A stretch of DNA of 51,537 nucleotides from Halopiger aswanensis (GCF_003610195.1 NZ_RAPO01000009.1:1-51537); one strand, 5' to 3'; positions 9,367-18,325 are shown, counted from the stretch's first letter. Numbers and translations are program-made. Notes: generated by a model from the sequence alone, not told the origin.

Positions 9367-9948
9367 GTTCCCGAAACCGGAGTTACTCCAGCGAGGCTGT
9401 GTTCATCTTCGACGCGTGGCGGCTAGCACGGCGAGGAGCGTTTGCGAAGAGGTACGTCGCAGCACCCAAGAAACGCTGTTAGTAGATTTGTTCACAATGC
9501 ATGAACAATATATGTGGTCGCGACGATTTCTCGTGTGGCTCGCACCGCTGGTGACCTGGATGGCCAATTAGAAATTACAAACATACGTGTGTAATACAAC
9601 TCTCGGATTTGGGCCGTAAACTTCCTGGCGGACGGGGAGACAGAGTGATGCGTCCACAGTCGTGTGATCAGATGAGGAATACATCTCCTTTCGACATTAA
9701 ACCACCCATCATATTAAATCAAACTAACTGGCGTGCGTATCGTTCATATCACCAAAAGAGAGCGGAATAGCGTACACCTCCCCTCATATATGCGGTTCGA
9801 AACGTTCGCTCGAACACGGCCGCCTTCCGTGTTGAGTGGCGATCCGGTCTGTCCATGGTGTGACGTCCCCATCTAAACGGCCGCGTTCGAGAAGTTAGAC
9901 TGTCGTCGCTCGGAACCTGACGTCGAGTTCCTACATAGTTCACGATGT
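9367..9948. other. 582-bp intergenic region with operator-like sites
   Basis: No credible gene was found on either strand. The region contains a GTTCA-N7-TGAAC palindrome at 9488-9508 and a near-identical one ending in the IclR start codon at 9938-9956. The rest has no motif that I can name. Confidence 0.5.
9488..9508. promoter_or_regulatory. Operator-like palindrome, copy 1
   Basis: TTGTTCA-N7-TGAACAA has perfect 7-base arms. It shares 17 of 19 bases with the copy at 9938-9956, so it is probably bound by the adjacent IclR-type regulator. Confidence 0.55.
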
Positions 9949-9956
9949 ATGAACAA
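9938..9956. promoter_or_regulatory. Operator-like palindrome, copy 2, over the iclR start
   Basis: GTTCACGATGTATGAACAA has the same arms and spacing as copy 1. Its ATG is the first possible start codon of the IclR-type gene, so a bound regulator would block its own expression. Confidence 0.55.
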
Positions 9957-10773
9957 CTTTTTCCGTGGCGGGGCCCCAACGGATGGTATGCCAAGGCCAA
10001 CTGTCCGCGATCCGAGCGACCTCAGCACGCCAGTTGCACGGACGACCGTGACGAGCTTCAGGATCATCGACGCGATGGCCGGTCGGACGTCCGTGGGCGT
10101 CAGCGAACTCGCGGACGAGCTTTCGATTCAAAAAGGGACCGTACACAAACATCTCTCCACGCTCGAACGGGTCGGATATGTGGTCAAAACGGGTCGCAAA
10201 TATCGACTGAGCGTCGGATTTCTGGAACTGGGTGCGAGCGTGCGCGCGAGAATGACCCTCTACAACGTAGCTCACGGACCACTGAAGAAACTATCTGAGG
10301 CGACCGAGAAGACGGCAAGCATCATGATCCGCGAGGGGAATTGGGGTGTGTACCTGACGCGAGTCGTGAGCGAAGAGCACACGCAGACGGAGCTGTTCGA
10401 GGGAGAGCGAGTCCCTCTTCCCGCTACCGCCGGGGGAAAGGCGATACTGGCGTACCTCTCGGCGGACGACCGCAAAGCCGTCTTCGACGAGTTCGTTCCG
10501 TCCGAGTATACCGAGAACACGATCAGCGACAGGGACGCGCTCGACGCCGAGTTACAGGCCGTACGGGATAACCGCCTGGCACACGACAGGGGCGAATACG
10601 ACAGCGATCGCCACTGTATCGCGGCGCCGATCACGGATAGAGACGACGACCCTGTCGGCGCGGTCACCATCTCGGGACCGGCCGAACAAATGCGAGAGGA
10701 ATCGTCTCAGTATGACTTCTCGAGTATCGTCGCAAGCACCGCGACCTCCATTCAGAACAAGGTGCTCCAATGA
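9949..10773 (+). CDS. IclR family transcriptional regulator
   Basis: Up to 274 residues. The N-terminal winged helix covers about 35-95 (SFRIIDAMAG, VSELADELSIQKGTVHKHLS, YRLSVGFLELG), and the IclR effector domain runs from about 100 to 270 (VPLPATAGGKAILAYL). Two starts are possible: ATG 9949, which lies inside an operator-like palindrome, and ATG 9988 (MPRPTVRDPS), which would be a 261-residue form. The gene lies between the alpha-galactosidase and the sulfatase on the same strand. It is the probable regulator of the first sugar locus and of itself. Whether it activates or represses cannot be told from the sequence. Confidence 0.9.
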   Translation: MNNFFRGGAPTDGMPRPTVRDPSDLSTPVARTTVTSFRIIDAMAGRTSVGVSELADELSIQKGTVHKHLSTLERVGYVVKTGRKYRLSVGFLELGASVRARMTLYNVAHGPLKKLSEATEKTASIMIREGNWGVYLTRVVSEEHTQTELFEGERVPLPATAGGKAILAYLSADDRKAVFDEFVPSEYTENTISDRDALDAELQAVRDNRLAHDRGEYDSDRHCIAAPITDRDDDPVGAVTISGPAEQMREESSQYDFSSIVASTATSIQNKVLQ

Positions 10774-10852
10774 CGCCCATGACGACGGTCCGCCGGACAG
10801 AATGGCGTTGGACCGAACCGATGAGTCGATCTGTACCGGGGGGTGCTGCCTG

Positions 10853-12193
10853 ATGTCCCGAAGCAACCGCCCCAACGTACTCGTGGTGCTCACCGACCAG
10901 CAGCGGTGGGATACGCTCGGCGTCTATGATTCGCCGATGGACCTGACCCCGACCCTCGACCGCCTCGGGGCGGAAGGAACCGTCGTCGAGCAGGCTATCA
11001 CGCCCCAGCCCACCTGTGTCCCGTTCAGGGCCGCCTTCCAGACAGGACGGTTCGCGACGGAGACGGGTGTGTGGCGCGAGGGGTTAGAGCTCGACGACGA
11101 TGTTCGGACCCTCGGGCACCGGTTCGCCGACGCGGGATACGACGTCGGCTTCGTCGGCGGATGGTACCTCTCCGGGGCGTTCGAAGAGCCCGTCTCGGAA
11201 GGGTCGCGGGGCGGATACACTGACTTCTGGCGGGCCGCCGACGTACCCGAGTTCACGTCGCACCCAGAAGAAGGGTACCTCTACGACGAGGCGGGCGACC
11301 GAGTCACCTTCGACGCATATCGAACAGATGCGTTCACGGAGTTCGGGATCAAGGGGCTGGACGCCCTCTCGGAGCCGTTTTTCTTAGTCGTCTCGTATCT
11401 TGAGCCGCACCACCAGAACGATATGTGGTCATTTGTCGCCCCCGAGGACTACGCGGAACGCTACGGCACCGACCCGTGGATTCCGGGCGACTTGAAGTCG
11501 AGCCCGGGCGACTGGTACGGCGAGCTTCCCGATTACTACGGGATGGTCAAGCGACTGGACGAGGCGGTTGACGATCTCCTCTCCGCGCTCGAGGAGCGGG
11601 GCATCCGGGACGACACCGTCGTCGCGTACACGTCCGACCACGGGTGTCACTTCCGGACCCGACCAGGGGAGTACAAACGGACGCCGCACGAGTCGGCAGT
11701 CCGTGTCCCCGCGATCCTCGCCGGACCGGGCTTCGATGAGGCGCACAACGTGGAGCGCGTCACTAGTCTCCTCGACCTCCCTCCGACCCTCTTGGAGGCG
11801 GCGGGACTCACACCGCCCGACGAGATGCACGGAGACAGCCTGCTTCCCGTGATACGGGGTGATGAATCAGACGAGGACGGTCTCGCGTTCGTCCAGATCA
11901 GCGAGTCGCAGATCGGGCGGGCAATCCGGACGGACCGGTGGAAGTACGCCGTGGCGGCGCCGAAGCTCAACGGCTGGCGCGGCGGCAACGGCGACCCGGC
12001 GAGCGATACGTACGTGGAGCGGTACCTCTACGACCTCTACGAGGACCCGTTCGAGCAGGTGAACCTTGCGGGCCGTCCCAACTACCGCGACACCGCAGAT
12101 CGACTTTCCCGCAAGCTACAGGAGTGCCTCACCGATATCGAGGGGGAGACTCCGACGATCAGACAACTCGACAGAGGTTTCTCCGAGTACTGA
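10853..12193 (+). CDS. Type I sulfatase (arylsulfatase family)
   Basis: Sulfate ester hydrolase of the alkaline phosphatase superfamily, 446 residues. Start chosen at ATG 10853, where MSRSNRPNVLVVLTDQQRWD gives the canonical opening and GGGGGTG lies just upstream as a possible ribosome-binding site. The metal Asp is in VLTDQQ. The formylglycine motif is CVPFR at 55-59 (CxPxR), needing oxidation of Cys55. YTSDHGCH carries the second metal site. No signal peptide is seen, so it probably acts in the cytoplasm on imported sulfated oligosaccharides. It lies 79 bases after the IclR gene and before the GH42 gene. Confidence 0.92.
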   Translation: MSRSNRPNVLVVLTDQQRWDTLGVYDSPMDLTPTLDRLGAEGTVVEQAITPQPTCVPFRAAFQTGRFATETGVWREGLELDDDVRTLGHRFADAGYDVGFVGGWYLSGAFEEPVSEGSRGGYTDFWRAADVPEFTSHPEEGYLYDEAGDRVTFDAYRTDAFTEFGIKGLDALSEPFFLVVSYLEPHHQNDMWSFVAPEDYAERYGTDPWIPGDLKSSPGDWYGELPDYYGMVKRLDEAVDDLLSALEERGIRDDTVVAYTSDHGCHFRTRPGEYKRTPHESAVRVPAILAGPGFDEAHNVERVTSLLDLPPTLLEAAGLTPPDEMHGDSLLPVIRGDESDEDGLAFVQISESQIGRAIRTDRWKYAVAAPKLNGWRGGNGDPASDTYVERYLYDLYEDPFEQVNLAGRPNYRDTADRLSRKLQECLTDIEGETPTIRQLDRGFSEY

Positions 12194-12505
12194 TCCACCG
12201 CGTCCGTCCCGACCCCCGTCGACGGTGCTGTTGCGAGTCCCGTTCCAGCGGGCGGGGCTGCAAACGAATCGAGAGGCTGTTTCACAAAAACGGAGCGGGG
12301 CGTACGAAACCGCTATTATGTATTCCGCGGTACGCTGTTGAGCCGACGTCGCGTTGAGGTACAGTCGGGGCTCTGGATCGACCGATGTACAATTCCCGAT
12401 GGCGGCAGTCGACCGACGGTCACGCCGAGAGTCGAACGCGCGGAGCGGTCTGCGATCGGCATTACCGAGGCTTTTTATCGTAGTACTTAGACGATAACTC
12501 ACACT
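12194..12505. promoter_or_regulatory. 312-bp intergenic region with GH42 promoter
   Basis: No gene seen. A TATA-like CTTTTTATCG lies at 12471-12480, about 30 bases before the GH42 ATG. An inverted repeat TATCGT-N9-ACGATA (12476-12481 / 12491-12496) overlaps the TATA box and the expected transcript start, a plausible operator. Confidence 0.5.
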
Positions 12506-14497
12506 ATGTCGATCGGAGTCTGTTACTTCCCCGAGCACTGGCCGCGGGAACGGTGGGAGACCGACGCCGCGCAGATGGCCGACGCCGGTATCGAGTACGT
12601 TCGGTTGGCCGAGTTCTCGTGGAGCATCATTGAGCCGGAGCGCGGTGTGTTCGACTTCTCGTGGCTGGACGAGGCGATCGAGGTCCTCGCAGACCACGGG
12701 CTGAAGGTCGTCCTGTGTACGCCGACCGCGACGCCCCCGAAGTGGCTCGTCGACGAACACCCGGAGATCCTCCAAGCCGACCGCGACGGCACCTCGCGGC
12801 ACTTTGGCTCGCGGCGGCACTACTGTTTCAACTCGCCACAATACCGAACGGAAACACGTCGAATCGTCTCGGCGATGGCGAGCCACTACGCAGACATCCC
12901 CGCAGTCGTCGGCTGGCAGACAGACAACGAGTTCGGCTGCCACGGGACCGTTCGGTGTTACTGTGAGGACTGCTCGGCCGCCTTTTCCGAATGGCTCTCC
13001 GAGCGGTACGACGATATCGATGATCTGAACGAACGGTGGGGAACCACCTTCTGGAGCCAGCGGTACCGCTCGTTCGAGGCGGTCAACCCGCCGCGGCCGA
13101 CGCCCGCCGAACACCATCCGTCGCACCTGCTCGATTACTACCGCTTCGCTACCGACAGCGTCGTTGACTACAACCGCCTCCATGTCGAGATCCTGCGCGA
13201 CCATGGCGACTGGTTTATCACACACAACTTCATGGGTGACTTCGAGACGCTCGACGCGCACAAAGTTAGCGACGACCTTGACCTCGTCTCGTGGGACTCG
13301 TACCCGACGGGATTCGTCCAAGACCGGCGGTCTGGTTCCCCTTCGATGGACGAACTGCGAGCGGGCGATCCCGATCAAGTCGGGATGACACACGACCTCT
13401 GTCGAGCGACGAACAACGCCCCCTTCTGGGTTATGGAACAGCAGCCCGGAGACATCAACTGGCCGCCGCGCTGTCCACAGCCGGGCGAGGGCGCGATGCG
13501 CCTCTGGGCGCACCACGCGGTAGGCCACGGTGCGGACGTGGTGTCATACTTCCGGTGGCGACGGTGTCGGCAGGGCCAGGAACAGTACCACGCAGGTCTT
13601 CGAAAGCAGGACGGCTCCGCCGACCGTGGGTACGTCGACGCGTTGAACGCCGCCGGAGAACTCGACGCCGTCGATCCCAACCACGTGGACGCGCCGGTAG
13701 CGCTGCTTCACGACTACGAGAACTGGTGGGCCATCGACATTCAGCCGCACGCCCCCGACTTCGATTACTGGGAGCACCACCGAAGCTACTACCGAGCGCT
13801 GCGGTCTCGGGGCGTCCAGGTCGACATTGTCCACCCCGAGGCATCGTTAAAAGGGTATGAGGCCGTCGTCGCCCCGTGTCTCCACCTCGTCGACGACGAC
13901 CTCGCCGCCCGCCTCACCGATTTCGTCGAGGGAGGAGGGGAACTGCTCATGGGTGCCCGGTCAGGAGTCAAGACGCCGGCGAATCAGTTACACGAGACGC
14001 TGGCTCCGGGGCCGCTCGCCGATCTCGCCGGCGTTCGGGTCGAACAACACGAGAGCTTTGCGAAGGCAACCGACCTCGCGGTCAAGTTCGACGGAGACGA
14101 CTACGCGTACTCCGTCTGGGGCGAATGGCTCGCACCCGAGGAAGCGACAGTGGTAGTCGCAGAACACACGGTCGGTCCGGCTGCCGGTCAGCCGGCGATC
14201 ACGCGCGCCGAACGCGGCGGCGGGTCGGTGACTTACTGTGGCATCTGGCCCGACGAGGACCTGCTTGATGCGCTCGTCACCGGACTGTTGTCGCGCGGCG
14301 ACATCTATATTGGGGAACGTCTCCCAGCGGGTGTCCGACTTAACGAACGGGACGGCCTGACGTGGGTGACGAACTTCACCGGTGAGCCGCGCAATATCGA
14401 CGTGGCCGACGGGGACCTCCTCGTCGGCGGCGAGACGATTGAACCGTACGGCGTCGCCGTCGTCTCCGGACCCCGATCGGCCGTGACCGTTCGGTGA
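12506..14497 (+). CDS. bgaH: GH42 beta-galactosidase
   Basis: Family 42 beta-galactosidase, 663 residues, close in length and sequence to the halophilic BgaH enzyme of Haloferax. The TIM barrel starts at residue 1 (MSIGVCYFPEHWPRERW). The acid/base Glu is E142 in TDNEFG and the nucleophile is E311 in FWVMEQQ. Cys107, 151, 153 and 156 (HYCFN, CYCEDC) match the zinc site of family members. The trimerisation domain occupies about 390-600. There is no signal peptide, so it is intracellular and suited to imported galactosides. It is the last gene of the plus-strand series. Long antisense frames over it are not real. Confidence 0.95.
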   Translation: MSIGVCYFPEHWPRERWETDAAQMADAGIEYVRLAEFSWSIIEPERGVFDFSWLDEAIEVLADHGLKVVLCTPTATPPKWLVDEHPEILQADRDGTSRHFGSRRHYCFNSPQYRTETRRIVSAMASHYADIPAVVGWQTDNEFGCHGTVRCYCEDCSAAFSEWLSERYDDIDDLNERWGTTFWSQRYRSFEAVNPPRPTPAEHHPSHLLDYYRFATDSVVDYNRLHVEILRDHGDWFITHNFMGDFETLDAHKVSDDLDLVSWDSYPTGFVQDRRSGSPSMDELRAGDPDQVGMTHDLCRATNNAPFWVMEQQPGDINWPPRCPQPGEGAMRLWAHHAVGHGADVVSYFRWRRCRQGQEQYHAGLRKQDGSADRGYVDALNAAGELDAVDPNHVDAPVALLHDYENWWAIDIQPHAPDFDYWEHHRSYYRALRSRGVQVDIVHPEASLKGYEAVVAPCLHLVDDDLAARLTDFVEGGGELLMGARSGVKTPANQLHETLAPGPLADLAGVRVEQHESFAKATDLAVKFDGDDYAYSVWGEWLAPEEATVVVAEHTVGPAAGQPAITRAERGGGSVTYCGIWPDEDLLDALVTGLLSRGDIYIGERLPAGVRLNERDGLTWVTNFTGEPRNIDVADGDLLVGGETIEPYGVAVVSGPRSAVTVR

Positions 14498-14736
14498 CTC
14501 GTCCGCGTGAAAGGACCCCGCGTTGGACGGCGTCCTCACCTGACGGTCCGGTCGAGGAACTGCTGGATGATGTCGGGTCCGCCGGTTGGCGGTCGGCAAC
14601 GAGGGGGGCGGAGCCCCCCGTCGGAGGCGTGTGTTACTTCGGACACCGATTGGGAAGGGCACGACACCCTGGTAACGCGGCCCATCGCGGTGTGCTCGGA
14701 TTCGATCACGTCGAGGGACAGCCCCACCGACCGGTC
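14498..14736. terminator. Convergent spacer with GC hairpin
   Basis: The GH42 gene and the FrhB-like gene converge here. GGGGGGC-GGA-GCCCCCC at 14603-14619 forms a perfect 7-bp stem with a 3-base loop. It is strong as a structure, but no T-run follows, so the terminator role is inferred. Codons near 14532-14568 on the complement (DIIQQFLDRTVR then stop) look like the tail of an unidentified lost gene. Confidence 0.4.
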
Positions 14737-16020
14737 TCAGCTACTACTGCTCGGTTTGCCTTTGACCGATGGATCGTACGGGTTCGGATCAACGCCGTAA
14801 TCGTCGGCGTGTTCGCTGTAGGAGAAGAACCGTGGCGCATCCGGATCGAACGGTCGCTCGAGCGCGTCGAACGCGGCCTTCTTGTCCCAATTCTGGAGGC
14901 CGCCGATCGCGGAGCGGTCCTCCAGGTCGTGGTGGTCGAGCTCCGGTTCGGTGAGTTCCCACATTTCCTGGCCCGCCTCCGTTCGGACGATGACACTCGA
15001 GTACTCGTCGGACGAGCCGACCGAGCCGACCGAAACGTCCGCACAGTAGCCGGTGAAATCAGCACACTCGTCACAGCCTTTCAGCGCGGCGCTGTGGAAG
15101 TTTTCGATGTCTTCCTCGAGGATCATCTCGTCGGAGTGGTCCCAGACCATCAGCTTGCCGTGAAGGATGTCCATCTTCTTGATATCTTTCGGCGGAATGT
15201 CGCGTTTCTCCTCGAGTTGTTCGCCGACGAACTTGTAGTAGTTGAAGTTCTTAGTACACATCAGCGCGATCGTGTACTCGATCGCACGGACGCCTTCCTC
15301 GTGGCTGCCGTAGTCCCACTCGAAGTCCTGCAGGGCTTCGATACCTTCGATCACACACGGCGTCCCGACGACTGCGAGATCGAGGTCGTCGAGGTCCATC
15401 TCCGGGAACGTCTCTTCGATGGCTCTGTAATCGAGGTGTTCCAGCGCCATCGTCTGGTTGTAGAACGACCCTGCGTTCTCGATACACTCCTTGGGAGTGG
15501 TTGCGATAAACGGCTCAGCCTTCCACGGCTCGTCCTCACTTTCGGTTGCGATGACCGCGCCGTCGATCTTGCCCTCCTCAAGCAGGCGAATCAGCATGGC
15601 GGTGACGACGCCACCGTCCTGTGCGTTCTCTCGCCAGTTGTCTTGGACCTTTGCGGAGTGTTCATCGATCGGGTCGCCGGCACCTTTGACGTTGTCTTCC
15701 CCGCCGGTAATCTTCCACTGGCGTTCGTATCGAAGGCCGCCACGGGGACAGAAATCCCAGCAACGCGAGCAGCCAATACACATCTTCGTTAGCGTTGGTA
15801 GTCCGTCCTCATCGGTACCGATTGTATCGACCGGACAGACGGCGATACAGCTACCACACTGGATACAGCGATCCTCCTGTATGACAGCCTGATCGAGTTC
15901 CGTAAACCAGGTTTCAGACGGTTTACTGCCCGCGTAATCGTCCCGCAACTTTGGTGTCTCGCTACCGCCGTCGGTAGCTACGTTGGATGGTTTTTTTGGG
16001 AGTGTATCGTCAGAAGTCAC
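14737..16020 (-). CDS. FrhB-like F420/ferredoxin oxidoreductase subunit
   Basis: Coenzyme F420 hydrogenase/dehydrogenase beta-subunit family, 427 residues. Two [4Fe-4S] sites are clear: CIQCGSCIAVCP (Cys52, 55, 58, 62) and CIGCSRCWDFCP (Cys81, 84, 87, 91). The FrhB N-terminal domain follows (about 150-230, VTAMLIRLLEEGKIDGAV) and then the C-terminal flavin-binding domain (VVGTPCVIEGIEALQ). Family members pass electrons between ferredoxin, flavin and F420 or another carrier. The physiological partner is unknown here. It lies alone between the GH42 gene and the partition module, with no hydrogenase genes nearby. Cytoplasmic. Confidence 0.88.
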   Translation of the reverse strand: MTSDDTLPKKPSNVATDGGSETPKLRDDYAGSKPSETWFTELDQAVIQEDRCIQCGSCIAVCPVDTIGTDEDGLPTLTKMCIGCSRCWDFCPRGGLRYERQWKITGGEDNVKGAGDPIDEHSAKVQDNWRENAQDGGVVTAMLIRLLEEGKIDGAVIATESEDEPWKAEPFIATTPKECIENAGSFYNQTMALEHLDYRAIEETFPEMDLDDLDLAVVGTPCVIEGIEALQDFEWDYGSHEEGVRAIEYTIALMCTKNFNYYKFVGEQLEEKRDIPPKDIKKMDILHGKLMVWDHSDEMILEEDIENFHSAALKGCDECADFTGYCADVSVGSVGSSDEYSSVIVRTEAGQEMWELTEPELDHHDLEDRSAIGGLQNWDKKAAFDALERPFDPDAPRFFSYSEHADDYGVDPNPYDPSVKGKPSSSS

Positions 16021-16194
16021 ATGTTAGATCACCACATTGAGCCTATATCAAAATTACTGTCCGCACAGCCGGTCTCAGCTACGACACTCAGATGTAACTT
16101 CATGCAAGATATGCACCCTGAATTCAGCACGTCAGCTACAACCCACCCAACCAATGAATTACAATGATCCACTAGATAGTAGGAGTATGTTACG

Positions 16195-16219
16195 TTTATC
16201 TGTAACAGTTATCTGTGAT
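16195..16219. repeat. TCTGTAACAG-type sites downstream of par operon
   Basis: TCTGTAACAG, then ATCTGTGATC, with a further ATATCTG near 16234. They match the sites on the other side of the par operon (17768-18183). The 268-bp spacer 16021-16288 shows no gene. Confidence 0.45.
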
Positions 16220-16288
16220 CCAGAGATTTAGAGATATCTGAATTATATGTCAGACATACGTCATCCGGGGAGAATAGAAGAGAAGCCG

Positions 16289-16717
16289 TCAGTCGGTTAA
16301 TCCATAGCCTTCGTCACGCATCAACTCAGCAACGGCCTCCGGATTTTCAAACGCAAATTTGAGCGCAAATTCTCGAGCGTCGGTCTTCGCAACTTCGCCG
16401 ACATCGAGTTCGTCAGCAAGTTCATTTCGGAATTCAGATTCCTGACTGTTTACTTCCGGGCGGAGATGGACCTCAATTCGCTTATCTCGTTCATCACCGA
16501 CGTTACTCCGGCGGACGAAATACGGGAACTCACGGCCGTCTGAAGAAGATTCGTCAGATGGCGTTGACTCAGTAGTGGTTCGCTCGTTTGTAGTCGTCTT
16601 TGACTGGCTGGGTTCTGGCTCGGTGTCATCAGAGGATGCGAACGGAGGTTCCGACTCTTCATCCTCCGAATCGTCGTCGCTATCACCGAAGTCGAGATTT
16701 CCAGATCCCTTTTTCAT
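16289..16717 (-). CDS. ParA-partner protein, possible ParB-like centromere binder
   Basis: 142 residues. The first 75 are a low-complexity acidic and Ser/Thr-rich tail (DFGDSDDDSEDEESEPP). Residues about 80-142 form a compact region (FPYFVRRSNVGDERDKRIEV, then helical ELADELDVGEVAKTDAREFA). Its ATG overlaps the parA stop by one base (TAATG), so the two are translationally coupled. Small partners encoded directly after parA in archaeal plasmids usually bind the centromere. I do not recognise a defined DNA-binding fold, so the role is inferred from position and from the repeated sites flanking the operon. Confidence 0.7.
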   Translation of the reverse strand: MKKGSGNLDFGDSDDDSEDEESEPPFASSDDTEPEPSQSKTTTNERTTTESTPSDESSSDGREFPYFVRRSNVGDERDKRIEVHLRPEVNSQESEFRNELADELDVGEVAKTDAREFALKFAFENPEAVAELMRDEGYGLTD

Positions 16718-17709
16718 TACGCCGTCACCTCAGTTTCTGCGTCGTCGTGAACATTGAACGTGTACTCGCCTTTCCCCTCGATATCGAGCGTCAATTCCGG
16801 ATCAATCTCGGCGTCGAACGTCTCAGTTGCAATGAACGCTGCGAGTTCGTAGATATCGCGGGCCGTTTCGAGTTCGCGATCGCGAAGGCGTCGTCGACCA
16901 GGTTCACTGACCATCTCACCGTCCTGTTCGAACGTTTTCCATCGTTCTTCGATGACCTTGAATGCCGAGCCGCGAGCTTCCCACATCGTATCCATCAAGC
17001 TCTCGCGGTCAGGGATGGCGACCGGAGTCTCATACGCATCAGTGTTCTTGAACTGTTTCGAGTACTGCTGGTGAGCGTTCGTCTGACCGACTCCGGACGG
17101 AACGACACAGGACAATCCAACCTCAATGTCCAGCTGGTCGCTCATGTTTGTGACGAGTTCCTCGAGGCCATCGAGACTCAGGTTGCCTTTCCCTGCCGGC
17201 TTGACCGGCGCAACGAGTGTCCGCATTGCATAGATCGCATTAAACAACAGATCCTCTGCTCGAGCGTTCGGGTCAATGAGAATCGCATCGTACTGCTCCT
17301 GGAGCTGTTCCTCGTTCCAGAGTAGATCGTAGAGCAACTCATAGCGCGGGAACTCGTCCTTACTCATGTTCTTCATACCCGTTTCATAGGCGATCTTCTG
17401 CTCGAGATTGGACGTGAAATCGCCGAGCATGTCGTGGCTCGGCACGACATCAACGCCTTCTGAGGATGTCTCAATCAGATCCTCAAAGTTACCGTCAGGC
17501 ATCTCGAGAATGTGTTTCACGAGATTGTCGGCTTCGGGATCGCTTCGATGCTCCCCGACGTCGAACAGGCTCGTGAGATTCCCTTCCTGGGGGTCGAGAT
17601 CGATCACGCAGACATCCAGGCCCATCCGCTCGAGACTGACCGCGAGATTCGCTGTCGTGGTCGTTTTGAACGTACCGCCGGACTCCGAGTACACGACTGC
17701 CGTTATCAT
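16717..17709 (-). CDS. parA: ParA family partition ATPase
   Basis: Plasmid segregation ATPase, 330 residues. The start ATG at 17709 was chosen over ATG 17715 because a TATA-like TTTAAGTAA lies about 27 bases upstream on the complement. The deviant P-loop is SESGGTFKTTTTANLA; the first 'signature' Lys of KGGxGKT is absent, as in other haloarchaeal plasmid ParAs as I recall them. Switch I/Walker A' is VIDLDPQEGN, and ILIDPNARAEDL follows as Walker B. The C-terminal third (about 230-330) is unusually long and acidic. It is first in a two-gene operon with the coupled small partner, and divergent from the Orc1/Cdc6 gene across the repeat region. Confidence 0.92.
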   Translation of the reverse strand: MITAVVYSESGGTFKTTTTANLAVSLERMGLDVCVIDLDPQEGNLTSLFDVGEHRSDPEADNLVKHILEMPDGNFEDLIETSSEGVDVVPSHDMLGDFTSNLEQKIAYETGMKNMSKDEFPRYELLYDLLWNEEQLQEQYDAILIDPNARAEDLLFNAIYAMRTLVAPVKPAGKGNLSLDGLEELVTNMSDQLDIEVGLSCVVPSGVGQTNAHQQYSKQFKNTDAYETPVAIPDRESLMDTMWEARGSAFKVIEERWKTFEQDGEMVSEPGRRRLRDRELETARDIYELAAFIATETFDAEIDPELTLDIEGKGEYTFNVHDDAETEVTA

Positions 17710-17767
17710 ATGCATTCGATACAGTCATCAATTACTTAAATCTGTACTATATTGCTATTCCAGATAT

Positions 17768-18124
17768 CTGTTACAGTGATCTGTTTCGTGTGTCTGTAAT
17801 ATGGTCCTGTAATGGCGCTGTCGGGCAGTTTTCTGGTCTGTGGTGATGAAACGGAGATCTGAAGTAGCAAGGTGTCGTCTCTATGATCTCGATAGGCGGC
17901 TTTGGAGTGAAGGAATTCGATATATGATCGCCAGACTTCCGCCACAAATATCTGCGACAATCATCTGTTATAGTGATCCGTAACGGGTATCTGTAACATA
18001 ATTCTGTAATGGCCCTATCAGGCGATTTCTTGATCCACATAGATAAAACGGATATCTGGAGCAGCAAGTTATTGGCACTATGATTTCGATAGATGGCTAC
18101 GGAGAGAAGGAATTCGATCTATGA
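17768..18124. repeat. Tandem 197-bp degenerate repeat, probable centromere/iteron region
   Basis: Two units of about 160 aligned bases, offset by 197 bp: unit 1 from CTGTTACAGTGATC (17768) to GGAATTCGATATATG, and unit 2 from CTGTTATAGTGATC (17965) to GGAATTCGATCTATG. Each carries several TCTGTAA/CTGTTACAG half-sites. The position between divergent parA and orc1 genes suggests a partition site or replication iterons. Confidence 0.65.
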
Positions 18125-18161
18125 ATTCGATGCCTCAGTCACAAAGGCCAATAACAGATAG

Positions 18162-18183
18162 CTGTTACAGACATCTGTAACAT
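18162..18183. repeat. Clustered CTGTTACAG / TCTGTAACA sites
   Basis: CTGTTACAG at 18162-18170 and ATCTGTAACA at 18174-18183 are the closest pair of the par-region sites. Their inverted half-site layout is typical of a dimeric DNA-binding protein target. Confidence 0.5.
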
Positions 18184-18221
18184 TACATCACATCCTGCTC
18201 CAGATGACTGGATCGAAGTTT

Positions 18222-18325
18222 TCTTTCCGGAAAGACCTCTGATGAGATTCTCTACGGTGTATAGTTTGCCCTCAGGAATCTATAATCCCACTACTAACAA
18301 GATTTATCGAGACTCTTTCCGGAAA
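18222..18325. promoter_or_regulatory. Two copies of TCTTTCCGGAAA upstream of orc1
   Basis: Identical 12-mers at 18222-18233 and 18314-18325, 92 bp apart, each centred on the palindrome TTTCCGGAAA. They lie just before the Orc1/Cdc6 gene. A TATA-like CTTTTATGA follows at about 18339. Confidence 0.5.

Noticed and set aside
12116-13528. 470-residue open frame on the minus strand across the sulfatase end and GH42 gene
   Set aside because: Antisense to a well-supported GH42 enzyme with intact catalytic residues; the frame is open only because GC-rich haloarchaeal genes lack stops on the opposite strand.
14494-15792. 432-residue plus-strand frame over the FrhB-like gene
   Set aside because: The opposite strand encodes two perfect 4Fe-4S motifs; this frame has no family character.
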